The notes under the pieces: model-generated
Told to the model about the DNA's origin: nothing
What the model saw: only the letters and a program-made list of their open reading frames with translations
Database searches by the model: none
NCBI RefSeq assembly: GCF_013373865.1
Contig: NC_050469.1
Span: forward strand, 28,071,546 to 28,135,545
Reading direction: 5' to 3'
From: Monomorium pharaonis
Lineage: Eukaryota > Arthropoda > Insecta > Hymenoptera > Formicidae
DNA length: 64,000 bases
Translations under genes and position numbers: made by a program
Part shown: piece by piece, positions 1 through 12,800 of the stretch
Numbering within the stretch: the stretch's first letter is position 1
Layout of the letters: each line of letters begins with the position of its first letter

Positions 1-1839
1 AATAAAATAATTTATAAAATTAAAAAACTTTTTGAGAATAAGTTGAGACGTAACACATACATCCTTAATTATTATTTACATTATCGCTCCTTATTTCACC
101 TTATTGTTTAACTTCGATTTAAGTATTACACGATAAATTTCATTCTAGTAATTCGTTAAACGAGAAAATTAGAAATATTACACAATGTATTTTGAAAACT
201 AGAAAAGAGGAAGGATCTGCCGGGGCCACGTGCACTGTTTCCGCGACTTCGCTCGCGTGATAATCGCGCAATCGAGAGCTGGATTATATTAACCTGGTTA
301 CGAGCCGTTGATATGAGGAAGGTATTAGAGTGTGGAGAACGGAATGGGACGCGACCGGAGATCTTTTCCGTTGTAAGCAGAACGGAACCGAGCGTTAATC
401 CGCCTGTGCTAACGATCTCTGAAAATGTATCTTTTGACGTAAGAACCGCCTTCATCAAGAACCGCCAATTTTTGAAGCTTAAATTCGATAAAGTCGCTAA
501 TCTAATAAAGAAATAAAGTAATAAAAGATTCATTTAAAGTGTCATACTATTCTAAGATATTAAAAAATTACAGAGACAGATGGATGAAACGGGACGACAA
601 AAACAGTCCTAAAGAGATATTTTTGTTTTGTAAAATAAGAAACAAAATAAAATTTGAAATAATCTGTAGTCCAACATATTCTCTAAATAATAAAAAAAGA
701 TGTTATATAGGGAAATATTTTTTTTAAGTCAACACGGTGCGGATACGTCATCAGAGTTATGATAGACATGTGAATTTCTCACATTTGACATTGTTATAAA
801 ATGAAATGATGCACGAAATCGACATTTATGATGGATAGGTGAAGGATTTATGTCGCTTTCGATCAAATAAATCTTAAAAAATGCAAATATATTTGTATTA
901 TTATTATTTATACTGTGTGTAAGTTATGTGTGTTATATATAAAACAAATTGATAAAATATAACGTTTTTAGTCAATATTGCTTCTTTAACAAATTATTTT
1001 TTGTTCGCGACTTTTAATAAAAATCTCTTTAAACAAGTAAAAGTGTATTTCATGTTGCATTAATCTCGTTTTGAACGTGTTATTTAGATGTGTACAATAA
1101 CATTTGTCGTATACAAATATAGGCAACAAATTCACACTCGTGTTGTTGCATTCTGTTTATGAAATCATGTGTAGAGACTGCGTTTATTCACAATATGATT
1201 TATACATACACAATACCATCATCAATATACCATTTTGTTTACACGAAAATTTTGCGATATATAATCGGCGATTGTTTGTCTTCTAGAGTTATTGTCTCGA
1301 AAGAGAAACGGCAATAAATAAGATCTCTTGATCATTCGAAGGGGCAATTGGTAACCACAATCGACGATAACCGCAACATCTCAGATGGGAATTCGGTGCC
1401 GCGCTAATTGATCGTTTCTTAAGCGACCACAGGCAACATCCGACAATTAATACGCCTCCCTCCACGCAAATAACGAGACGTTCATATGCATCGCGATGTG
1501 CATCGTCTGACAGTAGGCTGGCACATAGATGGAAGAGGTAAGAAATTTACCACCACCTAGCCGTCCGGCCTCCCTTCTTCCGACGATCACACGGTGCGAC
1601 GCGGTGGTAAAGTTTTCTGTGCCGCCACAGTCTACCATAAGATTCTGCTCAATTAATAAGTGGCGTGACCGTGGAATCAACTGACATTGCGATCGTAAAT
1701 TTTTTTTTTTGTGATAATAACCCGAGGTTCTTCGAGCTTCTCTAAGCTTACGAATCGAACCTGCCATTATTATCTGGAGATGTACAATTGACGAGCGACG
1801 AGGGAAGTTCCCGAGGGTAAGTGGTATTTCATGACACCC

Positions 1840-1879
1840 GGATTGATTATTCGAGTTACGGATTGATTATTCGAGTTAC
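1840..1879. repeat. 20-bp tandem duplication
   Basis: The 20-base unit ggattgattattcgagttac occurs twice head to tail without mismatch. It is a simple local duplication with no visible function. Confidence 0.85.
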
Positions 1880-3170
1880 TTCACCGTACGAGAAATCGCT
1901 GTCGTTAATATCCGAGTAATTGTGCAATTGACATTCGCGCGGATTCCTAAGATAATAAATCGAAGGGTTCAATACAAGAGAGAAAAAAGGGACGGCCTAG
2001 ATAAATCGTCGCGTAAAGTTCATCCGCGGTACGATTTCGTATCTATAAAACGGGTATTATAAAAAACTTATTCAATCATTGCATTAAACCTCTGGAGTTA
2101 AGTATAGTTATTTCGTGTAGTTTTGCGTGTTATTAAATTTAAGCGTAGCTGTTTCTTTTTTTAAAATGAAATCTGGTTTACTTTGGAGTTTTACACGCTC
2201 CGAATACTTTGACTACAGCAAACCAAACATGCACACAGTTAAAATAAAAAGAACACATATTAAGCTTATAATTTTAATCTCTGTAAATGCAGTTACCATG
2301 TTATTAATATATTACCGTGGAATTAAATAGTCTCATAAATATGAAAAGGACGATTCAGTTCACTCTGTATAGTCCATAACTGTACTTAACTTCAATCACG
2401 TGGAGTAGTATTTCAAAAATATAGTATATAAGCTTTTCATATCAATAAAATAATATTTTTCAGTAAATATGCATAAATTTAATTCCCGAGATTTTATTTA
2501 TCCCAATTAATTTTTAGAGATTGATAAGAAAAATTCTTGGAAAACTATAAGAAAGTCTTTTGCACACACGTGCTCGCTTTTCTATTCTTTTTTTTTTTTT
2601 TAATTGCTGCTTAACTTTCAACAGAGACCAAATTGTGAAGAAATTTACGCGCCGGTGATCACCTAGAAAGTCTCTGAAGTCCCGACACGTGGAAATATCT
2701 TATCAAATCGGACGAAAGGAGAAATGGTTATTTCATAAAAAAGGCGTTGCGCGAGTTAAATTTATGTCTAAGAAATTACCGAGCGCGAAATGATTTATTC
2801 TTTCACCGTTCTCCCTGACGAGTGAACCCGTAATTCGTGCTTGAGTTACATACACCTCGCGATGGTTGATAAGAAAATCTTAGGGCTCACAGATCGAATC
2901 TGTTTAACTGACAGTTCGCGTGTACCTGTGATTGGCATACTGTAGTTTCACTTCCTCTTTTAGCAATAGCGTCGCATTATGCCTTATCAGATGTCCCCTC
3001 ATAATGATCACAGTCGGCGTTATCTAGGATATCTCGATAACATGTATCATTATCTCAGAAGTGTTATATTTCAAGTAAGATATTGAATTACACGAAAAAG
3101 GGCGTTTCAAATTTTATATTTGCATATATTTTAATTTATAAAAAATTATATAAAAGTACAATTCTAAATT

Positions 3171-3185
3171 TGTGTGTGTGTGTGC

Positions 3186-3253
<68 letters not shown>
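3171..3253. repeat. (GT)n microsatellite
   Basis: About 41 GT dinucleotides interrupted only by two GC steps near 3185-3190. It creates spurious Cys-Val or Thr-His frames on the two strands, which are not genes. Confidence 0.98.
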
Positions 3254-3257
<4 letters not shown>

Positions 3258-3747
3258 ATACATATAGTCCTAAAAATTTCCACCAATTCAAAATTTTCCA
3301 CTTTTGGGTCTTTTTTATAACTCGATTTATTAATATATTTGGCATTTAACTTTTAAATTTCCAATTCTACAGAATATTCAGTTTGTGAATGCAAAGATGC
3401 ATATTATGAATTTGCTATTTTAATTGAAAGTGATATGCAGAATTACGCTATGCAGACTGCTCAATTTTTCGTAACGTGAAGGGAGTAAGGCATCTGGGAG
3501 ATGCATAGATAATATATGAGTATTCCCTCAGGGTATCTGAAGATAGATGCACGTGATCGCTCGGTTAGGTATTGGACTAACGCTGTTCTGCATATATTGC
3601 ACATCCATATAAATGACGAATTAAAATACTTCGAACTTACGCTTTGAGAGTCTTTCTATGTCAAACATCTGCCTTGAATTTATTTTCATGTTTAATTCAT
3701 TATATATCTCACGTGAGTAAATTAGAAAAAATAAATAGAAAAATTTG

Positions 3748-3826
3748 TGTTTCTCAAACAGATTTAATACTGTATTAAATACTGTAACCAAAATTTTACA
3801 GTATATTTAGAATTTATTGAGAAACA
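3748..3826. repeat. Short fold-back repeat
   Basis: The left end (tgtttctcaa at 3748) is the reverse complement of the right end (ttgagaaaca at 3817-3826), and the pairing continues imperfectly through actgta/tacagt motifs towards the centre. It resembles a very small or decayed MITE. Confidence 0.5.
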
Positions 3827-3996
3827 ATGCCATGTAAAATTATTTATTTTATTTTAAAAATCCATAAATATTATATATAAAATTAATGAGCTAAATTGCA
3901 AAATTGTTTAAGTTATTGTCCTTCAATAATGAGTTAATAAAAATAAAAGTGTTAATTTTTGTCTGAAAAGTTCTAACTAAATCAATTTTTAAGTTA

Positions 3997-4036
3997 AACT
4001 GAGATTAAAATTAATCTATGTTGGTAGAAATGGGCC
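3997..4036. repeat. Solo arm related to the 6968-7088 element
   Basis: These 40 bases match the right arm of the inverted-repeat element at 7049-7088 at roughly four positions in five (shared core gagattaaa, then ttggtag or ttgatag and aaatgg). No opposite arm was found nearby, so it is probably a decayed or partial copy of the same dispersed family. Confidence 0.45.
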
Positions 4037-5626
4037 TTAGTTTTTTATTCATGTAACTTGTATAACTAAATTAATTTTATAATCCATTAACTTTAATTTA
4101 ATTAAAAAAATATATTAATTTACCCAACTCTGGGTATATATAAGACAAGTATTTTTTTTTTATTCATCTTTCTAGGTCAAAACCTTACGGTTAAGACCCT
4201 TTCTCGAAAAAGTTAACGTTAGAACATCTCTCGGTTCGCAATTGTCGGAATGGCTTGCTGCCTCGAATTTATACCTTAGTAAGTATAATTTTATTGATGA
4301 GAAACGAGACGCTTACGCCACCTAGGGACAAGTCGCGGTACGAGAAACACTGACTGGAATTTATGTAGAACTACATAACAGCGAAGTAGATGAGAGGAAA
4401 TAGAGACAATACTTTTCCGCTCATGTCATGATATATGCAGCATGTAGATCTTTCATTTTACTTCTTTGGAATTTTTTGAAATTCAATGTTTTTCTGAGAC
4501 ACGCATAAATGCACTGAGAGAGCGCGCGTTCCTTACATTAAATTCTTGAGCATCGCCGTGCTCAGCCTTTCGGCAAATATTGTATAATCTACTATACTCG
4601 TAGAACGCCGAGCGAGCTCTAAATATACGTCTGAAAATAAGGTTGACAATGTATCTCTAAATGACGCCTTTCACGTCGTTGTCTATGCGACCAGCCGCTA
4701 TTACGTAGCTAAACAGCGCAGAAAAAGAATCATCGGCTTACATCATTGTTTTGCCGGTGTCCCCTTTGTTTAAAGATGTATGAAACTGACGGATTATGCC
4801 GCTGTTATACTAACCGATTATGTTGTTATACCGACTGAGATTACGCATTACATAATTATACGGTGAATGTAAATTACGCGGACAGCTAACAGATGTATGT
4901 CCCTTGCCACCCGCGTCAAGAAAGCTGAACTTGTGGTATGTGTAATAGTATGTCATAAACTCCTAACGGAGTGATTAACTTAAATTGTGATAAGTGAGTC
5001 GAGGTGTCCATTAATCACGTCCTAAGAACCTCGCGTACATTTATTTTATAGTAATTGCTCCTCTGAATATTTAACACTAGCGAGTACGTTGAAAGTTCTT
5101 GCCGCTCGTGTTCCTTGCCACAATTTCAAGTGTATCCATTATAAATGAAATTACATTTCTTGTTCGCATTTTTTGCGCCACCCAGGCGATTACCCAAGTT
5201 CGCATCAAACTTATTGGATGTTTCACTTGGCGGATTTCCACGATATTGATACGTTCAGTCCAGCATCTTCCTGACGGAAGAGCTCGCGAGCGCGAGATAT
5301 ACCCGCGTGGCGACCAATAATCAATACTCGATTGCGGTTAAATAATAATCCGCCATTAATAATGTTCGACTTTATCGCTTTTACTCTCTCCGGCGCTTGG
5401 TACAGGCTGCTCTTAACGGGTGAGATTTATCGAGAGATTTATTTTCCAATCGAACCGTCTAAATACGAAGGTACGCGCCGACAAGCGCAATCACCACGCA
5501 CTACGTTTTGAACGTTTTTGCGAGAGGAGCGCTTACATCCGTAACGAAATACACCGGCGTATTATTTTGCACGTCGTCCCTATTAAACGTGAATTTCTAT
5601 TCAGGTCTCTCTTCGCGGTGCCGACC

Positions 5627-5706
5627 ATGGGCGGTGTGCAGAGCGGGACTCATAATTTTGGCGAGGCGTTATGGGTGCAGGAGCGACAGCGGCAGAAGTG
5701 CCATCG
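5627..5706 (+). CDS. Exon 1 of the 1144-aa unknown protein
   Basis: Encodes residues 1-26 plus two bases of Arg27. The donor is GTGAGT at 5707 (phase 2). An in-frame open stretch runs upstream to 5420, but the first good ATG in that frame next to the donor is at 5627. The second and sixth residues (Gly, Ser) suit N-myristoyltransferase. Confidence 0.7.
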
Positions 5707-7526
5707 GTGAGTAGCGGACTACTTAATAATGCACGCGGGAAACGTTCGCTGTATTATACGCGAGAGACTCGCGAGCTGCAACGTGCAGGTGCACTTTAGA
5801 CGAAAATTCGAGACAAGCTATAAGGGGAGGTCGATTTTAACTTTCGAGATGGCTCGCTATTAATACCACTTGATCAAACGTCACCGCTATATCTCTCAAT
5901 TAATTACCCACGGCTTTAGAGGTGATATCAAAGAATAAAAGGAGAGAGGGGGGTGGGGGAGCAGGATAGTTTCTCTTTCTGGACCGACGGTTCGCCAATT
6001 ATTCAGACGCCGGAAAAGTTTTAATTAATTACGAGGTGATCCTCCTCGCGAAAGTACGAAAACGAGTCTCGTCTCGAGTTTCGTTCTTGTTCAACGAAAT
6101 TTCTTTCGCAGTCGCGATAATTATACGGCCGCACCTGTATGTATTGCATTTTGGTAGCAATAAATGTAGCTTTCCTTCGGGCTACTCTTTGTGCGAGCGC
6201 AATGAGATAAAGCGGTTAAATTGGGACAAGGTTGTCACGAATAATTTAAATGATCTCCCGGAGAATTTTGCGCGCGCCGCTTCTCACCGCTTCTTTAAGG
6301 ATCCCGAAGTCCCGTTCGCCCCATATTTTCTCGAGACGATGCGTTACAATTAGTAATGGTTAATAGCTAATTACTGCCTTATTGCTACGCTCAGGCAACG
6401 CTTATTAACACGGTTGTGGTCTAATTACTTCGTCTAAATATCTGAGCGTTCTACAAGGAGGGGCAATAAAATCGCGGTAATCCCGTTTTTTATTTCGAGA
6501 ACCAAATAAAGTTTTATACACGTTGACATTTTACAGTATCATTTTATACATGTTTCCTACAGGATATGCTGGGTATCAATCGTTCCAATTAAAAATTAAA
6601 GCAATCGTATATAATCGGGGAAAATTGTGTCGACTTGTAGCTAAGTGTAAACGAATCTTCGTTACAAAAGCTGTCGTCGCAAATAATAATAACGATCTCG
6701 CAAATGCATTTCGGTAACTTAGAATGTTCCGCACTTTCGTGCATGTGGTGCATCTTAAACAGAGTTTTGATAACAAAATCTATCTCGGAACTCGCGGAAT
6801 ATCTCCCAGATAGATTGAAACATTAGTTATGTTCCCAGATTATTGTACCTATGCCTTTCATCAAATTGGGTTTTCGTTAATTAATGGTAAGCTGGGTTAT
6901 GAGGATCGTTCTGCAGTAGCGTAATTGTAATCGTAATTGTAAATGGTTGTTAGGCGCAGTTTTGTAGGTCCATTTATATCAATGCTAATTAGCTTTAATC
7001 TCAGTTTAAATTCTCTTTTTATCTTTTTTTAGTTCTACGAACAAGAAAAACCGAGATTAAAGTTAATTTACCTTGATAGGAAATGGACAAAAAACTGACG
7101 ACACAATCACTTGCAATTACATTTACGCCATTGTCAGATGGCCTTAAGGCAACTCGGACGTGTATAATGAATAGTCGCAATATTGCAGCATTACATCTCA
7201 GTGCATTTCAGTATACTTCCAGATAAATGCGCATATAATAATTAATAATTAATCGATACATTATAATCGTGCGAAAGGAAGATATCGGATATGCAATATT
7301 TGCGATAATTAATTTTGAAATAAAGCTCCTTTATATGTATATAATAATGTTGATTTATAAATGGTATTCATCAAAGTGATATTGGGCAATTATTTGACAA
7401 GATCGATTCGCGTCAAACAAACCGCGCCATACATCGAACTATCGCTAATTAGCGCGAAACCGCGCGGCAGCGTGCGTCGTAACGTGATCGTAGTAGCGGA
7501 ACACCGGATATCCGTCTTTGCATCTG

Positions 7527-7561
<35 letters not shown>

Positions 7562-9144
7562 CTCTCCTCTTCCGACCCTTTCTCCCCATTTCTGTCTCTC
7601 CGTGATACATACGCACACGTGCATATCATCACAAAGGGCGATGACAAACCGCGTGTGTCTCCTGCACATCGGAAATTACTCGCAACGCGAAGAGATCCGG
7701 TAACGTGGAGTGTCGTCAGTGCGAAGTGCCACAGCGGCTCGGACCGCGATGTACGTCGTCAAGATTGTCTATTGCCAGGTGACGATGGAGTTCGTCGACC
7801 GTGATGTTGGAACATCGAGGTAGATCGCAATTAATAGAGGTGCTCACTTCGAAAAGACTGCATATGTACATACAAGTGACAATTGCATATTTTGTCCTTA
7901 ATTTTACTATCCTTAATCTTTAGGAATTATATAGATCTATTTAATCTTATTGCTTTTCAACAGAGTCTCAGACAAATGAAAATATCATAAAGAATGAAAA
8001 ATTTATAAAAATGTAGAAATATGATATGGAAATATGAGAAATTTTGGTGAATAAAATGTATATTTTAATGCAGTCTTTTCTTGATGAGCTCTTCGATTTT
8101 ATTATATTCACATTTTTATTATTACATGCTTTTTATAAATAGTAAGAATGATAAATTATTTTATTAAATTAATATGGATATTTTTAGGATTAATGAGCTA
8201 CAACAAAAATGCACGAAAACATTTCATTGTTGTGAATATTAATTTATAATTTACGAAACGCGAACGAAATTCCATCCATTGTTTGTGACTTGACTCTTCG
8301 CGTTGAATAGGTCAAATATATCAGAAATTATCCTAAAAATTTTAATTATTCAGCACAATATTTGAAAAAGTTTTATGAAGGATATATATTTGCCTTTTAA
8401 TTTGTATATAAAATTTGCATCATTTTTTAAATTTAATCAATATATATTTTTTATACAACATTTAAATAATTATATATTGATATTAAAAAAGCCAATATGC
8501 AAAAAGATATTTACGGTAATGCCGAGTTCTTGATGATACAGTTTTACATTCGAAAATACGAATAAATTACTGAGTCTTCCGGATTCTCGACTTGTTCTAT
8601 ATAGCAGATGCCACATGGAAAATTCAATGAAAATTTATGCTAATCTGATAATCAGCTTTCACGCGGTGTTGTAATTGTTGATTGTAGCAGGTCATATTCT
8701 ATGATATAAACTTTAGTCCAGCGAGTGAGAGTTCGAGGTTTATCGTCGTCTCGAAATATCGCTGGATTATTCTGGGGCGTTGTCTCTTCTCGTTAGTCTC
8801 GGTTTTTATTGCCAACTTTCATCCAAATTTTGCTCGATGAACAGAGACGGCAATACGTGACTATATTTAAAGTTTAAAGCGATGACATTATTAGCGTGGC
8901 GATTTGCCAACATACGTGGAATTTGCGATCATCAGGAGAAGACATTTGCAATTCTACGTTATAATGCAGACGAAGGTTTACTCTTTTTGAGCATACCTCT
9001 TCGATGTTTTTTGCAACGAGATCTATACTTTCACAATTCACTGTCGTACGGAAAATATGAGAATTTTATGAGAACATTCCGTGAGACGAGAGGAAACTCG
9101 TCAATATAATGAAAGACTCGAATCCTCATTAAAAAACATTATTA

Positions 9145-9231
<87 letters not shown>

Positions 9232-9783
9232 GAGAGAGAGAATTTCTCTTGTGAGAATAGGGATGTAGTCTCTATTGTGTAACTTCCTATAGGTTCGTGA
9301 CCTCGTTTCCTGACCTTTCCGCGACAGCGGGAAAAATCGTGCAAACCATTGAATATAGTCGGCTCTACTTTCCGTTTTGCTGTCGGTTCATGAAATTCGT
9401 TGTCGGTTCATGAAATTTAAATATACAATCGTCAAAGTTTAGTCAGCATGCCAAATGGTTCTAATGAGATGACGCGACGTCAACACAGGAGGCATCATGT
9501 GATTGATGAAGTCCCGGACTCTGTTATGTCTTCGACTTAGGTACAATTTGCGATTGGCCTCGCGGAGATTCTCTCGCTTACGTAATAATAAGTTTATTAC
9601 ACGGGTGATGTTTTTTTTTTACGATGTGTACAACGTTACGTAAAGAAGGCAACCATCCTTGAAGCACGGTAGCATTAAAATCGATGGCTGGATTAGGTAA
9701 GAGCGATTCTCGGATCGTTCTTGGTCCATCCAAGACCTGGTTTCGTAAACTGCTTTGCTCTGCTCGTATATAAATTGCGAAGG

Positions 9784-9837
<54 letters not shown>

Positions 9838-12800
9838 AGCGCTAAGTAAGTCTACATTTATTCGGATAATGGAAATATTTTTTAAATTATAAATTTATTT
9901 TTTTATAAGATTATAACAAGGAAAATATTCTAGGGTGCTTACGCAAATTTTGTAAAGGAAATTGGAAAACTTAGGATTTTCTTAAAAATCCTAGGTTTTC
10001 CAATTTTATTCAAAATTCCAGATAATATTAAAAAACTTTCTACTGCATTTGAAATCAATTTTCTTGTACCTGTTTTAATGTTCCTAATATTTATAAAATT
10101 ATATAATCACAAAGAAAACCTACTTGTAAATTTTGAATATTAAATTTAAGAAATTATGAAACGTAATAAAATATAAAATAAGTGATATATAACGATTTGT
10201 CAACAATGATTTAACTCGCTAAAAGTGCAGAATACGAAACGTAATTAAACATACAAGTCAGTTTAGAACTTTAGAATGATGTACTTGTCTTTTACTGTCA
10301 TTAATTTTTAAATAAAAACTAACAAGTTACAAGAGAATGGATGTGCATACATACTAGTCGATTAACATTTTGTATTATCAAAAATTAGACAAAAGATAAA
10401 AAACAATTGTTAGAAATAGAAAAAAAAACGTAAATTTAAAAGTAAAATTCCAATTTTCCCAAGTTTCAAGAAAATTCCATGGAAATGCCTGATTTTTAAG
10501 GATAAGAAAAGAAATGTCCAAAAAAATCTTGGTTTTCCAGTTTTCTCAGTAATAAACACTGTTTTTTTTTTTTTTTTTTCATTTTAAAAAACTCAATTCT
10601 CTTGATTATTTAACTGAAAAGTTATTGACAATTTGATTAAATTTTACTATTAAAAAAAATCAAAAAGAGAGAGATAAACCAGATTATCGTGGAGATTGTG
10701 AAGTTTAATGTTTCTTGAGAGTTGCATTAGTATTCCTCGGTCATAGTCAGTGGAAAGTGAATCAGGTAACTCGAAAATTTGTAAGTGCCAATGACCGAGG
10801 ATTGAATTACACACGTATCACTACGCATTACCACTTGCTTTCACGTCACGCGTTTCTGGTGCATCAATTTCTCCATAGTTCTCTCGCGATGAAGTGCGGA
10901 TCGTCGGCCGTGCGGAATTCCTAACGACGTTTCAGGTAATCAAGCTTAATTGATTTCATCATGTGTACTATCGGTTAGTACATAATTGGTTCTCGAAGTG
11001 TTTCGTGGAAATTCCGCGAATCGGTCGCGAGTGAAAATGATGAGAACCGGAAGAACAATGGAAAACAGTGAAGATCGGTAAAAACCGTTTCACGTGAGAA
11101 AGTTTCATCGTCGACTATTAAATTCGTAACTGCTTCTACTCTAGTAATTATCGTTTCCAACAACCGAAACGAGAAAGAACGAAATTATCGAATGTTACTT
11201 GAAGTGTAACTTAATTATTGGTAAAGGTAACTTAGTAGTTACCTTAAAGAGTTGATGATAAGCCCCGAAAAATAAATTCTTTTATTTTCTGGTTGAAACA
11301 TTTGATATTATATATAATAATTCTATATAAACTATATAAACTATTGTATACAATTGTTGTAATGTAAAATACACATATATTCAATTGTTACATAAATTGC
11401 AAGAAATAGTTATTATTTTTACGTGATTTAAATAAAATTGGATATGAAAGAATATGTTGAATAATTTCTGCAATATAAGATTTGAAAAAATTTAGTAATT
11501 AAAATTATTTAAAAAGAAAAAAAATACTTCGTATAACTTTTTGCGCAATGCACGAATCACTGCGACCAGGTGAGCTAAAGAACGAAGGCAGGTGAACTCG
11601 GGGGAGGTCACTCATATGTGAACTGCATTCGATTGTACTCGGTATACACATTTCGTTTCACACGGGGTGAAGTAGCTCCCCCGACAACCTTATGATTCAT
11701 CGAAAACCGCACAGAGGGGATGGAAGCCGTGTCGTTTTTCTTTTCCGACTTGATATCCCAGTTGTGTATCGACTGCATTCAACGACAAACCAGGAATGTC
11801 GTTCAATTGTTATTATACGCTCGTATCGTGTGCGAAGTGAAATATCCTTTACATCCTGAATATATCTTTAAACCGGAAAGAAAATTGTAGTGTGTACTAT
11901 TTTCAGGTATTTATGACAAAAGCAAAACAAGAAAACAATCTTCCACGATTTGCATAGCTGATTGTATCTGGCTTTTTTGTTTCATAATTATCAATGTGCG
12001 GAAAGAATTTGAAGATAATTCTTCCCGCGCGAAAAAGTTCCTCCGCGAGATTTTTCTTATTCATAGAACTATTTTTCCCTCTGAAGTTATCAACCAAGTT
12101 TTTGTTTTAAACATAAGTGTAACAAGGTTTAAAAGTTTACTTTGTTAAGACCTTTTGATGTCTACGTTTCAAAATTCTGAAACAGTGTCACATGTATACT
12201 TTAAATTTCCTCGAGGAACTTTTAGTTCCGTTTCCCGGTGCAGATAAAGTTTTGTTGAATTACGTGTTTCATTCTCTATTCCGTTCTTGTTTTATACTGC
12301 GTTCTACTTTACTTTGTATTGTATTTTATTAACATCACTTGTCTCCAAAAACGTATTGATCGACTGAATTTGCACATCTTAACAATATATTTCTACAATT
12401 ATTATTCTTCTAAGTTCCATGAATCGTTCATTAAGAGAAACACGAAAAAAAAACAAGCGTTACATTAAGGCGTCAGAGAAAGCGTGCAATACGCTAAAAC
12501 GCCACTCGAATGCTGCGTCGTTAAAATTACATGCTACGAGCTCCATTATGGCTGTTCCGTGCTCAAAAGTATGATCGAATCTCCACGAATATACTGCAAA
12601 CGTAGATCCGTATCGCTCGTCCATGAATATAAACAATACTTTTTATTTAACTCTTACTTTTATTTATGTTAAATCAAATTAAGTATATAATCAGTTACTT
12701 ATATTCAAGAAAGCAATGTTCCTTTAATTTTTATATTGACTGTTAATCGATATTGATGAGCTTAAGAACAGCTGTTACGGTCGATAAAATGCGGAAAGAA

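Larger units (their letters stand above)
1..5626. other. Non-coding upstream region
   Basis: AT-rich DNA with no open reading frame that looks protein-like. The longest ATG-initiated frame (1447-1767, minus strand, 106 codons) has low-complexity content and no recognisable family. The stretch holds a 20-bp tandem duplication, a GT microsatellite, a short fold-back and a fragment related to the element at 6968-7088. The last few hundred bases (about 5100-5626) become richer in CG and probably contain the promoter and 5' leader of the gene whose first coding exon starts at 5627. No TATA box could be assigned. Confidence 0.6.

Noticed and set aside
1447..1767. 106-codon minus-strand frame with a genuine ATG
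   Set aside because: Content is low-complexity and shows no family resemblance; a poly-T run creates its Lys cluster. Could be reconsidered if transcripts exist.
3083..3349. Cys-Val and Thr-His repeat frames
   Set aside because: Translations of the GT microsatellite.
7361..7804. 147-codon plus-strand frame spanning the TC repeat
   Set aside because: Contains a Ser-Leu run from the microsatellite and does not use the phase expected for splicing to exon 2; the candidate exon 7749-7819 is in another frame.
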